DNA of 64,000 nucleotides from Candidatus Phycosocius spiralis (GTDB lineage Bacteria > Pseudomonadota > Alphaproteobacteria > Caulobacterales > Aquidulcibacteraceae). The DNA lies in assembly GCF_030158815.1 (NCBI RefSeq), contig NZ_BPFZ01000001.1, forward strand, positions 1 to 64,000, in the 5' to 3' direction. The notes beneath the pieces were generated by a model, which worked only from the letters and a program-made list of their open reading frames with translations, did no database searches and had not been told where the DNA came from. Made by a program: the position numbers and the translations under genes. Of the stretch, positions 54,659-63,527 are shown piece after piece; position 1 is the first letter of the stretch; the number at the start of each line of letters is the position of its first letter.

Positions 54659-56803
54659 ATGGACGTTAGCGTCTTGAGTGTAATTGCAGCCATTGGAGCG
54701 GGTTTTATTGCTCTCATTTACGGCTTTTTCACCGTACAACAGGTCCTAAAGGCAAGCCCAGGTAACGCGCGGATGCAAGAAATTGCGGCCGCTATTCAAG
54801 AAGGTGCCAATGCCTACCTTAACCGCCAATATACCACCATCGGGATTGTTGGTTTTGTTATTGCCTGCCTTTTGACAGTCTTGTTTAAGATTGAAACCTC
54901 CTTGGCGTTTGTGGTCGGTGCGGTTTTGTCGGGCTTGGCTGGTTATGTCGGCATGTTGGTGTCGGTTCGGGCCAATGTCCGCACGACAGAGGCTTCGCGG
55001 GGCAGTTTGGCCCTTGGGCTATCCATGGCATTTCGCTCTGGTGCTGTAACTGGCATGTTGGTAGCTGGCCTCGCGCTAATCGGTGTCGCTGGCTATTTTT
55101 ATTTGTTGACCCAAATCTTAGGCCATGATCCAACCAGCCGCTCAGTAATTGACCCCTTGGTTGCTTTTGGCTTTGGTGCTTCGTTGATTTCTATCTTCGC
55201 CCGTCTGGGTGGGGGTATATTCACCAAAGGGGCCGACGTAGGTGGTGATATGGTTGGTAAGGTTGAAGCGGGCATTCCAGAGGATGATCCACGCAACCCT
55301 GCCACGATTGCAGATAATGTAGGCGACAATGTTGGCGACTGTGCTGGTATGGCTGCTGACTTGTTTGAAACCTATGCCGTGACTTTGGTGGCAACCATGG
55401 TGTTGGCTTCGATCTTCTTCAGGGATACGGGTGCGCAAATCATGATGTCCTTGCCATTAGCTATCGGTGCTATGGCCATCATCACTTCGATCATCGGTAC
55501 CTTTTTCGTCCGTTTGGGTAAAGATAACAACATCATGAATGCCCTTTATAAGGGCTTGATTGCTGCTGGCCTTTTGTCGGTTGCAGGCCTTTATTGGGTT
55601 GTTCAAACCCTGATCACGCAAACTTATGTCACAACTGCCGGTGTATCAATCACGGCGATGAATTTGTTTTTATCAGGTCTTATGGGTCTTCTTGTCACCG
55701 CAGCCATCGTATGGGTGACAGAATATTACACAGGCACAGATTACCGCCCTGTCCGATCGGTCGCGCAGGCGTCAGTCTCAGGCCATGGTACCAATGTGAT
55801 CCAAGGCTTGGCTGTCTCCATGGAAGCAACCGCATTACCGGCCTTGATTATTGTTGGTGGTATTTTGACGACCTTTAACCTTGCCGGACTTTTTGGCATT
55901 GCCATTGCCACCACCACCATGTTGTCGGTTGCTGGCATTATCGTAGCACTCGATGCGTTTGGTCCGGTTACCGATAATGCAGGCGGGATAGCTGAAATGG
56001 CTAATCTTCCACCTGAAGTTCGTAGAACTACCGATGCGCTTGACGCTGTGGGTAATACAACCAAGGCCGTCACCAAGGGTTATGCCATCGGTTCAGCTGG
56101 TTTGGGCGCGCTTGTTTTATTTGCTGCCTATACCGAAGATCTCAAATATTTCTCAACCAACCCCATACAATATCCTTATTTTGCCGGGGTTAATGTCAGT
56201 TTTGATCTCTCAAACCCATATGTGGTGGTAGGTCTCCTCATTGGCGGCTTGTTGCCTTATTTATTTGGTGGCTGGTCGATGACTGCGGTGGGTCGTGCCG
56301 CTGAAGCAGTGGTGCAAGAAGTTCGCCGCCAATTTCGGGATATTTCTGGCATTATGGAAGGAACGGGTAAGCCTGATTATGGTCGCGCCGTTGACATTCT
56401 AACCAAAGCGGCGATCCGAGAGATGATTGTGCCGTCGCTTTTGCCAGTGTTGTCGCCAATCGTCTTGTTCTTCGCGATCGATGCTATAGCGGGCAAGGCG
56501 CAAGCTTTGGCTGCTGTTGGGGCGATGTTGCTTGGGGTTATTGTTACTGGCTTATTCGTGGCTATATCGATGACTTCAGGTGGCGGCGCTTGGGATAATG
56601 CCAAAAAATCCTTTGAGGATGGCTTTGTTGATCGTGATGGCGTCAAGCATTTGAAGGGCTCTGATGCCCACAAAGCCTCTGTCACTGGCGATACGGTTGG
56701 CGATCCTTACAAGGATACGTCGGGTCCAGCGGTCAATCCAATGATCAAGATCACCAATATTGTGGCTTTGTTGTTGTTGGCTTTATTGGCCCATCAAGCC
56801 TAA
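54659..56803 (+). CDS. hppA: K+-independent membrane proton-pumping pyrophosphatase
   Basis: Couples pyrophosphate hydrolysis to proton export across the inner membrane. A 714-residue protein with about 16 membrane segments; the substrate site is [20 protein letters not shown] followed by [20 protein letters not shown] near residues 198-240, and a second cluster lies at [12 protein letters not shown]. The segment [16 protein letters not shown] has Lys where K+-dependent enzymes have Ala, so it should not need potassium. A good ribosome site (AGAGGAAG) precedes the ATG; the 204 bp upstream hold its promoter. A terminator follows. Confidence 0.97.
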   Translation: MDVSVLSVIAAIGAGFIALIYGFFTVQQVLKASPGNARMQEIAAAIQEGANAYLNRQYTTIGIVGFVIACLLTVLFKIETSLAFVVGAVLSGLAGYVGMLVSVRANVRTTEASRGSLALGLSMAFRSGAVTGMLVAGLALIGVAGYFYLLTQILGHDPTSRSVIDPLVAFGFGASLISIFARLGGGIFTKGADVGGDMVGKVEAGIPEDDPRNPATIADNVGDNVGDCAGMAADLFETYAVTLVATMVLASIFFRDTGAQIMMSLPLAIGAMAIITSIIGTFFVRLGKDNNIMNALYKGLIAAGLLSVAGLYWVVQTLITQTYVTTAGVSITAMNLFLSGLMGLLVTAAIVWVTEYYTGTDYRPVRSVAQASVSGHGTNVIQGLAVSMEATALPALIIVGGILTTFNLAGLFGIAIATTTMLSVAGIIVALDAFGPVTDNAGGIAEMANLPPEVRRTTDALDAVGNTTKAVTKGYAIGSAGLGALVLFAAYTEDLKYFSTNPIQYPYFAGVNVSFDLSNPYVVVGLLIGGLLPYLFGGWSMTAVGRAAEAVVQEVRRQFRDISGIMEGTGKPDYGRAVDILTKAAIREMIVPSLLPVLSPIVLFFAIDAIAGKAQALAAVGAMLLGVIVTGLFVAISMTSGGGAWDNAKKSFEDGFVDRDGVKHLKGSDAHKASVTGDTVGDPYKDTSGPAVNPMIKITNIVALLLLALLAHQA

Positions 56804-56826
56804 CGACTTGACCTTTTATCCGGATT

Positions 56827-56857
56827 AAAAGCCCTAGCTAGCAGCTAGGGCTTTTTT
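56827..56857 (+). terminator. Intrinsic terminator of hppA
   Basis: AAAAGCCCTAGCT and AGCTAGGGCTTTTTT enclose an AGC loop: a 9-bp G+C-containing stem extended by A/T pairs and followed by Ts, 23 bp after the hppA stop codon. Confidence 0.93.
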
Positions 56858-56965
56858 ATGATGGCCATGTGCGCGTTTGGTTTAGAGGCTTGGCTAAATC
56901 CCATGGTTTAGATAGGCTTATGAAAATTGGCTTTGTAGAAACAAGTCAGTCTTGGAGTAGCAGAC

Positions 56966-58120
56966 GTGCTCAAAGGGCAATGTTTGAACGATCCTTCCTT
57001 ATGTCATTTTGCCGCCCAGGGAATTGATTTGCCCTATGCAGGCTTCGACAGTGTCTGCCCAGCCTGTAATAGCCCGCTTGCACTTCTAGGCCATTTAGTT
57101 CCTGCAGACTACGAGCATGAAGAGATAGACACCCCTTCAAACATGGCCATTTCTAATAGCCAAGCCTTGCTAAAAGTGTCAGACCACCGAAAAGATCTAA
57201 AAGGACAATTTCAGCCGTTTTTTGTGCCCAGCAAAGGGGTAATTCAATTTTCACGCTTGGTCGCTTTAGGGTCAGGTTTGGCCCTTTTAGGCATTATTAG
57301 CGCGCGGATCTTTGCACCCTCACCCCCAGTTGATAACCCTGCAACCCAAGAAAGTCAGAATTCACACCTAAATGATTCTGGCCTTACGGCCCGGACGGAT
57401 GGCTTAAATCTGACCCAAATTTCACCCCCAGCTGTCAGGCAATTAAGTCAAGATGCACAAGCCTTTGTCTCGCCCGATCCCGACAGTGCAGTTATCGTTA
57501 ATTTGGCCAAGGGGGTTGTATTGGATATGACGGGTCGACTTCATGTGAGGGGAAGGGATTGGGCCCGCATCACTTTACCCCATGATCGCTCGCGCTCTGG
57601 CTTTGTGCGCGAAACCTTATTGGCAACTTTAGGCGACGGGGAGGGGGATTTTTCAAATATTGACCCTACAGCCGTAAACACAATCCAAGCCGTCAATGGA
57701 CCAATTATGCCAGTGCAGATCGGGCCATGGATGCATAATCAAAGTATAACCTATCAGATCATCGGTCCCCCTGCTGCTTTACGGCTGCAACCTGGGTATG
57801 AAAGCGTGCAAATTGGTCAAGTGCAAACTGGGCTAATGGTTAGCGTGATTGGTCAATTAACCAATGCAACAGGAACTTGGTTTCAAATATCCCTCACCGA
57901 TGGCCGGACGGGTTGGATTGCTTTTGCATCTATGGCCCCGATTGCGATGCCTACCACTTCAACATCTTCTGGTGAACCCGATACTTCTCATAGTGCAGCA
58001 GGGTCACAAACGATCGTCTCACCACCTGGTCAAGCCGTTTCCCAACCTGCCACCACCCCAGCCAATCTGCCAAGCCTTGCTGCACCAACAGATACAAATC
58101 CAGAAGCTGGCAGACCTTGA
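56966..58120 (+). CDS. Single-pass membrane protein with zinc-ribbon-like N-terminus and SH3 domains
   Basis: A 384-residue protein starting at GTG 56966 (GGAG 12 bases before). Residues 1-40 have four cysteines (6, 13, 31, 34; CPAC last) arranged like a small zinc ribbon, presumably cytoplasmic. One transmembrane helix lies near residues 93-115 (VALGSGLALLGIISARIF). The rest should be periplasmic and carries two bacterial SH3-like domains: AFVSPDPDSAVIVNLAKG...GRDWARIT...SGFVRETLL and LRLQPGYESVQIGQVQTG...TGTWFQISL...GRTGWIAF. The last 55 residues are a Ser/Pro/Thr-rich tail. SH3b domains often bind peptidoglycan peptides. Function is unknown; a paralogue-like gene lies 740 bp downstream. 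Confidence 0.75.
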   Translation: MLKGQCLNDPSLCHFAAQGIDLPYAGFDSVCPACNSPLALLGHLVPADYEHEEIDTPSNMAISNSQALLKVSDHRKDLKGQFQPFFVPSKGVIQFSRLVALGSGLALLGIISARIFAPSPPVDNPATQESQNSHLNDSGLTARTDGLNLTQISPPAVRQLSQDAQAFVSPDPDSAVIVNLAKGVVLDMTGRLHVRGRDWARITLPHDRSRSGFVRETLLATLGDGEGDFSNIDPTAVNTIQAVNGPIMPVQIGPWMHNQSITYQIIGPPAALRLQPGYESVQIGQVQTGLMVSVIGQLTNATGTWFQISLTDGRTGWIAFASMAPIAMPTTSTSSGEPDTSHSAAGSQTIVSPPGQAVSQPATTPANLPSLAAPTDTNPEAGRP

Positions 58121-58863
58121 AACAGGCAAAAAGGCTTAACTTTAGCCCTTTTTGGTAATTGTCTTCATAGCCATAGGATTGGAGTTGGTTCCAATTCGCT
58201 AAGATAAAAAGGCCTTGTGATCACCTAGGCTGCATGAAGGTGGTGAATGTTTTGAAGGGGGTCTCGATCAGGAGAGCCTTCACCTTGCAAATCCTTATTG
58301 CATGGGGTTTACATCTGTATGAACGGCTGGAAGGAAGAGGTGACATGCCTTGCGCTTCCAGTTTCCCATTGATTCAGCGATTTTATGCTTGATTAACGCA
58401 GCGATTGAGGATGTCAACAAGGGCTTTGTTAAGCACGATGTCATCAGCTGATCGGCATAAAAGTAAATGGCAGCTTGCTCCAAACACGATCAAGTACCAA
58501 ACCTGCGATGAGCCGGTTACCTATGCCCGACATTGATAGTTCGGCTGTTTAAGTAGCTAGAGAAGAACGACCCTTTGAGACGTTGAGCATTTGGGCTATT
58601 AAGTGCAAGCCCAGCGTTGAGGTTGTCTACCCTCCTTAATGGAACCAAACGAACAGTTTGACCCGTTTTGGCTATCAAGAACTATAGGTTGAAATTCAGT
58701 TTTCCATTTTATAAAGCTAAGGTGTGGAGATCTATGGTGTATGGTAAGACTATCGCAATGGGATAAGCCGACATGTGATTGGTTTAGATTACACATGTGT
58801 TCTACAATAAGCCAAAGCGGCCATGAAATGATTTCATTGGGATCTCTAACGGAGACATAGGTT
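58121..58863. other. Gene-free 743-bp gap
   Basis: Between the two SH3-protein genes neither strand has a convincing gene. Short minus-strand stretches exist (58444-58533 starting at an ATG, reading MSGIGNRLIAGLVLD; a different frame continues open to 58383), which could be remnants of a frameshifted gene, but they match nothing I know. No T-tract terminator or known RNA motif is evident. It could hold a small RNA or the regulatory region of the second SH3 gene. Confidence 0.45.
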
Positions 58864-59958
58864 ATGTATTCGCATGATTTTGATTCAAACTTAGAAGTCG
58901 ACGAGACTAAATCAGGCTTAGGATCCCGTATTTTTCTCACCCTGGTGGCTATTGGTGTGACGTGTTTGATTGGTTATGGCGCTGTTTTTGGTTTTACCAG
59001 CCTTTTTGACCATCACCATCACGAAGAGGAGGTTTTAGAAGCTCCTAGGTCCTATAGCGCTCTTGGACGGATAGCAGTGCGCCGAGAGCCTGATATTGAT
59101 GCACCAATCGCTCTTAACCTTAAGGAAGGAACAATTGTTTCAGGTCAGGTGGTTGGCATGAAGTCTGGCATTGAGTGGTTGTCCTTGACTGCAGTTGATG
59201 GTGCAAAAGGGTTTGCGCCAAAGGCCTTGTTTCGCGAATTGATAGCAGGAAAATCTGCGAGTAAAATCAATGGCGGGGTTCGTAATATCGTCACGTCTGC
59301 CCTCTTAAATCTCCGCGAAACACCTTCTATGTCAGGTAAAATCGTTGGCACAGTAGATGGTGGAACACGACTGGTCTCCGATGGCGTTGTTGAAGCCGAG
59401 GGTGAGTTGTGGATGCGCGTACCTTTAGGTGCCAATAGCACAGTTTTTTTGCTTCAACGTTTTACAACTGTTGATGATGATTCAGCTGTAGATGAGCTGA
59501 ATGTCTCAGATTATTCAAATGTTGGGGTTCTTGGCCGAGCTATGAGAGTAGCCAATGTACAAGCGACACCGTTTGAAAATTCTCGGACCATTCGCGCGCT
59601 ACAAATCGGGGAAATGGTACGTGTCATCGGGCAAACCAATTCCAGTATTGCATGGTACATTTTGCGACTAAATGATGGCTCGCAAGGGTTTGCTCCGAGA
59701 AGTTCGATCAGCATCGATAGTCGTGCGTCACGATGGGTCTATCCAGATGGTACAGACGCGCCAGGTCCCAACATTCCCCAAGGGCAAAGTGCACCCATCG
59801 ACCCCGCAAAACTTTTGCAAGATCAGATCACTGGTGATGTTTCAAATGGGACGCCCACCAGTGTCAAAGGTAAATCCACACAAAGTGATACTATCAGTGG
59901 CGTGGCTTCAACCACGCCAAACTCGGCCCAGTCTTCGTCTCAACCTCCTTCACAATAA
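58864..59958 (+). CDS. Single-pass membrane protein with three SH3-like repeats
   Basis: A 364-residue protein. A short acidic cytoplasmic N-terminus (residues 1-22) precedes a transmembrane helix (about 23-48, IFLTLVAIGVTCLIGYGAVF), then the cluster DHHHHEEE at 49-56, which could bind metal. The periplasmic part has three SH3b-like repeats, each with a RT-loop LR/VR/VQ motif and a W: IAVRREPDIDAPIALNLKEG..IEWLSLT..GFAPKA; LLNLRETPSMSGKIVGTVDG..LWMRVP; MRVANVQATPFENSRTIRAL..AWYILRL..GFAPRS. The tail (from about 300) is Ser/Thr/Gln-rich. Architecture resembles the protein encoded at 56966. Role unknown; envelope sensing or wall binding is an inference from SH3b domains. Confidence 0.75.
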   Translation: MYSHDFDSNLEVDETKSGLGSRIFLTLVAIGVTCLIGYGAVFGFTSLFDHHHHEEEVLEAPRSYSALGRIAVRREPDIDAPIALNLKEGTIVSGQVVGMKSGIEWLSLTAVDGAKGFAPKALFRELIAGKSASKINGGVRNIVTSALLNLRETPSMSGKIVGTVDGGTRLVSDGVVEAEGELWMRVPLGANSTVFLLQRFTTVDDDSAVDELNVSDYSNVGVLGRAMRVANVQATPFENSRTIRALQIGEMVRVIGQTNSSIAWYILRLNDGSQGFAPRSSISIDSRASRWVYPDGTDAPGPNIPQGQSAPIDPAKLLQDQITGDVSNGTPTSVKGKSTQSDTISGVASTTPNSAQSSSQPPSQ

Positions 59959-59987
59959 GGGTAAAATCAACACATAGAGAGCCCCGA

Positions 59988-60941
59988 TTAGCCTTCGTGG
60001 ATCCAATGTTGAATTAAGTGATGTGCTATAGCAAGAGGTGGTGGCGCGCGCAGTGTGACACCATCACGCCTACAGCCGCCTTCTGATAGCAAGGCGCGCG
60101 CCTCCTCTCGGGTAAACCAGATCGCTTCAGAGATTTCGTGCAGATCAATGGTCAATTCAAGGTTCTTGACTGAAGCAATCAAGCCGATCATCAATTGCGA
60201 GGGAAAAGGCCAAGGTTGATTGGCCACAATACGGGCATGGGTCATGGTCACACCTGCTTCCTCATGTAATTCCCGTGCGCAACCCTCCTCTATAGTTTCA
60301 CCAGGTTCTATAAATCCGGCTAAAGCAGAAACATAGCCAGCCCTAAACCCTGGCCCCCGACCTAGTAAGCATCGATTACCATGGACGGCCAACATGATCG
60401 CAACAGGGTCTGTGCGCGGAAAATGTTCGCTATCGCAATTCGTGCAATGGCGCTTCCAGCCTGCTTCTGCCACCTGAGACGGTACGCCGCAATTAGCACA
60501 GAAACGATGACGACTGTGCCAATCGAGAATAGATTTGGCGGTTCCAGCAATGGCCAGGTCGCCGACATCCATTACACCTGCCGCCATTCTCATGTCTTCA
60601 ATCTCACCTAAACCCTGTAATGGGCCGTCATCCCAATCAAAACTGGAGGGTAAAGACGCGGCAAACGTCGCGCGCCCATGCGTATTTTGCCCCATAAAGA
60701 TGAGTGTGTCGTTGTGCTCTTGCAAAAAACCAGCCCGGCTGGCGGCGGCGAGTCGTAACAATTTTCTAGGTGCTGATGGCTGCCCACCGACTTTTAAAAC
60801 CGGCTTGCCGTCTTGGATTAAGACTAAATCTGTATCGCGAAGACGCAATAGGTCGAAGATAAAATCCTGATCACGCCGTCTTGCTCCGGCACGATCAAGG
60901 GGAAAAGCACTAAAAGGAATTGGTGAAGATAGGGTGACCAT
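59988..60941 (-). CDS. nudC: NAD(+) diphosphatase (NADH pyrophosphatase)
   Basis: Nudix hydrolase that cleaves NADH/NAD+ and may remove NAD caps from RNA. The zinc ribbon is FCANCGVPSQVAEAGWKRHC followed by TNCDSEHFPR (two CxxC pairs), the Nudix box is GFIEPGETIEEGCARELHEE plus AGV, and the NudC signature reads NQPWPFPSQLMIG, where the canonical motif is SQPWPFPxS; the first Ser is Asn here. Length 317. Divergent from the 4.5S RNA/dnaX unit. Confidence 0.94.
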   Translation of the reverse strand: MVTLSSPIPFSAFPLDRAGARRRDQDFIFDLLRLRDTDLVLIQDGKPVLKVGGQPSAPRKLLRLAAASRAGFLQEHNDTLIFMGQNTHGRATFAASLPSSFDWDDGPLQGLGEIEDMRMAAGVMDVGDLAIAGTAKSILDWHSRHRFCANCGVPSQVAEAGWKRHCTNCDSEHFPRTDPVAIMLAVHGNRCLLGRGPGFRAGYVSALAGFIEPGETIEEGCARELHEEAGVTMTHARIVANQPWPFPSQLMIGLIASVKNLELTIDLHEISEAIWFTREEARALLSEGGCRRDGVTLRAPPPLAIAHHLIQHWIHEG

Positions 60942-61036
60942 TGAAGCATCTGAACTGGCTGCTATGTGTTGGTCAAGCGGAGATTTTCCGCATGGGTGCA
61001 GTCTTTAAAGCTTGAATCTCTATCGCCGAATTGCGA

Positions 61037-61148
61037 TAGAGAAGGAGGAGATCGGCGGTGGACATAGTCCTCGCCAATTCGGTCAGGTCCGGAAGGAAGC
61101 AGCCGCAACGAGTTTTGCTGTGGGTCGCCGTTCGGTCTCCACCCTCAC
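61037..61148 (+). ncRNA. ffs: 4.5S signal recognition particle RNA
   Basis: The invariant SRP core GGTCAGGTCCGGAAGGAAGC begins at 61081, followed by AGCCGCAACGAG and the returning strand GTGGGTCGCCG, and GGAGGAGATCGGCGG (from about 61045) can pair with CGCCGTTCGGTCTCC near 61127-61141. Ends are approximate. The gene stands directly upstream of dnaX, its usual place in alphaproteobacteria. It binds Ffh for membrane protein targeting. Confidence 0.93.
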
Positions 61149-61235
61149 TAGGAAAGCTGGGCTTGTTATCAAAAGTAAAGCCACATGGTGATCCGCCCTT
61201 TGCCTAGGATGGATTGATGGTTTTGGAACCCCGCT

Positions 61236-63155
61236 ATGGATGAGATGGATCTGCTTGATAGAGGTGAACATCCAATTCTTGGGGTGCACAATGCAGCTAT
61301 GGATGCACAATCTGACCCGGATATGTTGACCATTTCGATTTTTGATCAAGAGGGTGCCCTACCTATTGCGCCAACCCAGCCTTATTTGGTGCTCGCCAGA
61401 AAATATCGCCCGCAGCGGTTTGAAGATTTGATTGGCCAAGAAGCCATGGTGCGGACTTTAACCCATGCCTTTGGCGCGAACCGTATCGCACATGCTTTTA
61501 TGCTGACAGGGGTGCGTGGGGTTGGTAAAACGACTACAGCGCGGCTGATTGCTAGGGCTCTAAACTACCAGTCGCCCTCCATCGATCACCCCTCTATGGT
61601 GCTTGACCCGCTTGGTAGCCAATGTGAAGCGATCACGCGTGGTAATCATCCTGATGTGTTTGAGCTTGATGCCGCCTCGCGTACCGGGGTTGGGGACATG
61701 CGCGAATTGCTCGATGGGGTGCGCTATGGACCCATCGCTGCGCGCTATAAGGTCTATATCATCGACGAAGTGCACATGCTGTCCAAAAGCGCGTTCAACG
61801 CCTTGTTGAAAACGCTGGAAGAACCCCCGCCGCACGTCAAATTCATCTTTGCGACAACCGAAATTCGTCAAGTTCCTGTAACCATATTGTCGCGCTGCCA
61901 GCGCTTTGATTTGCGCCGCATTGAGCCTGCAATCCTTGCTGATTATCTCGAAAGGATCGCACAGAAGGAAGGCACCATGATTGCCCGAGACGGGCTTGAC
62001 CTCATTGCGCGTGCCGCAGAAGGTTCCGCCCGCGATGGTCTTTCGCTTTTAGATCAAGCCATCGTGCAAGACCGTGGCAATGGTGTTTCAGGCGCCGATA
62101 TCCGTGATATGCTGGGTCTCGCGGACCGCTCACGCACCTTGGACCTCATTGGTTCCATCCTAAAGGGTGACGCCAAATCTGCTTTAGAGCAATTTCGTGA
62201 GCAATTTGATATAGGGGCCGATCCCAGCCTGATTTTGCGTGACCTCATGGACCTAACCCATGAAATCACCCGCGCTGAAGTGCTGGGTAGCGATTGGCAT
62301 CCTGCTGGTGCGAGCGATCAGATTGCACGCTTGCGGGCCTTTGCCCAATCGACGTCGCCTGCGGCTTTGGCACGCTTATGGCAGATGTTGTTGCGCGGGT
62401 TTGAAGAAGTAACGCGCGCGCCAGACCCCGTTCAAGCCGCTGAAATGTGTTTGTTACGGCTGTGTGCTGCCTTGAGCTTGCCACCGCCCGAGGACTTAGC
62501 CCGCCTGTTGCAGGGGCAATCTGTCTCAACTCCAGCTGCGCCAGTACAGTCAAATGCGTCCTCTGCCTTGCCTCATACGCCAGAATCTGCCGCTACAGCG
62601 GCTACCAACATGGCACCCGACCCAGTTATCGAACCCATTGAAGTAGCCGCCCAAGTCATAGCGGCCTTTGGGCCAAGTAGCTTTGAGATGGCTCTCGAAA
62701 TGCTCGAAGAAGCCCGTGAAATCGTGCTGGTAACAGAGTTAGAGCGCTTTGTGCGACTGATCGGGTTTAAACCTGGAGAGCTGGTGATTGAGCTTCTGCC
62801 CAATGCCCCCGCAGATCTTCTAAAGCGTACGGCTGAGGCCTTAACAGCGCTTACCCAATCCCAATGGCGTGTGGAATTGGGAAAAGGCGGGCGCGAAAGT
62901 ATTGTTGAGCGCACCAAACGTTTGGCGCAAGAGCGTTTAGACGCCGCAACAGCCGCACCAGAAATTCAAGCGGCACTGGAAGCCTTCCCCGGCGCACGTA
63001 TTGTTGAAATTAGACCGGCACCGGTGCCCAGTGCGATCCAGCATGAGACCTCTCCAATTGATCTCGATGCAATGGAAGTGGAAGTCGATGAGGATAGCAT
63101 TGCGCCAGACAATGTTTTATCGGTGGACTTTACCCGCAAACGGGTAGGGGATTAA
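61236..63155 (+). CDS. dnaX: DNA polymerase III subunits gamma/tau
   Basis: Clamp-loader ATPase of the replicase. After an N-terminal extension of about 50 residues the AAA+ core begins at YLVLARKYRPQRFEDLIGQ; Walker A is GVRGVGKTTTARLIARALNY, Walker B IIDEVHMLS, sensor and SRC motifs TILSRCQRFDLRR. In the zinc-module position (between ALNY and DVFELDAASRTG) only one cysteine remains (GSQCEAI), where most bacteria have four. The C-terminal tau part is Ala/Pro-rich then acidic (VEVDEDSIAPDN). Length 639. The lost zinc module also occurs, as I recall, in Caulobacter-type DnaX. Confidence 0.95.
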   Translation: MDEMDLLDRGEHPILGVHNAAMDAQSDPDMLTISIFDQEGALPIAPTQPYLVLARKYRPQRFEDLIGQEAMVRTLTHAFGANRIAHAFMLTGVRGVGKTTTARLIARALNYQSPSIDHPSMVLDPLGSQCEAITRGNHPDVFELDAASRTGVGDMRELLDGVRYGPIAARYKVYIIDEVHMLSKSAFNALLKTLEEPPPHVKFIFATTEIRQVPVTILSRCQRFDLRRIEPAILADYLERIAQKEGTMIARDGLDLIARAAEGSARDGLSLLDQAIVQDRGNGVSGADIRDMLGLADRSRTLDLIGSILKGDAKSALEQFREQFDIGADPSLILRDLMDLTHEITRAEVLGSDWHPAGASDQIARLRAFAQSTSPAALARLWQMLLRGFEEVTRAPDPVQAAEMCLLRLCAALSLPPPEDLARLLQGQSVSTPAAPVQSNASSALPHTPESAATAATNMAPDPVIEPIEVAAQVIAAFGPSSFEMALEMLEEAREIVLVTELERFVRLIGFKPGELVIELLPNAPADLLKRTAEALTALTQSQWRVELGKGGRESIVERTKRLAQERLDAATAAPEIQAALEAFPGARIVEIRPAPVPSAIQHETSPIDLDAMEVEVDEDSIAPDNVLSVDFTRKRVGD

Positions 63156-63199
63156 GCTGTTTACCCCAATCGATCATGGTCAAAGGGACTGGAATAGAC

Positions 63200-63526
63200 A
63201 TGATGAAAGACCTCAGCGGGTTGATGAAAACCATGCAGCAGATGCAGACAAAGGTCGCAGATGCACAAAAGAAGATGGAAAAAATTGAAGCCGAAGGCCA
63301 ATCGGGTGGCGGCTTGGTCAAAGTAACCACCAATGGCGAGGGTAAATTGATCGCACTATCCATTGACCCAAGTTTATGTGTCCCAGAAGATGTTGAAATT
63401 CTTGAAGATTTGATCAAGGCGGCCTTTGAAGATGCCCGCAAAAAGGTAGAAGTAAGCCGTGGTGCTATGGAAAAGGATCTGATGGGGGGCTTGCCCCTAC
63501 CGCCCGGCTTTAAGATGCCATTTTAG
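63200..63526 (+). CDS. ybaB: YbaB/EbfC nucleoid-associated protein
   Basis: Small DNA-binding protein that forms a tweezer-like dimer. [20 protein letters not shown] begins a long helix, followed by [20 protein letters not shown] and [21 protein letters not shown]; the end LPPGFKMPF is characteristic. ATG at 63200 gives 108 residues, the normal size. It is sandwiched between dnaX and recR, with recR starting 1 bp after its stop. Confidence 0.96.
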   Translation: MMKDLSGLMKTMQQMQTKVADAQKKMEKIEAEGQSGGGLVKVTTNGEGKLIALSIDPSLCVPEDVEILEDLIKAAFEDARKKVEVSRGAMEKDLMGGLPLPPGFKMPF

Positions 63527-63527
63527 G

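Noticed and set aside
58383-58533. A CRSADDIVL stretch resembling the YADD motif of reverse transcriptases.
   Set aside because: The tyrosine is Ser, no other reverse transcriptase motif is nearby, and the frame is only about 25 codons.
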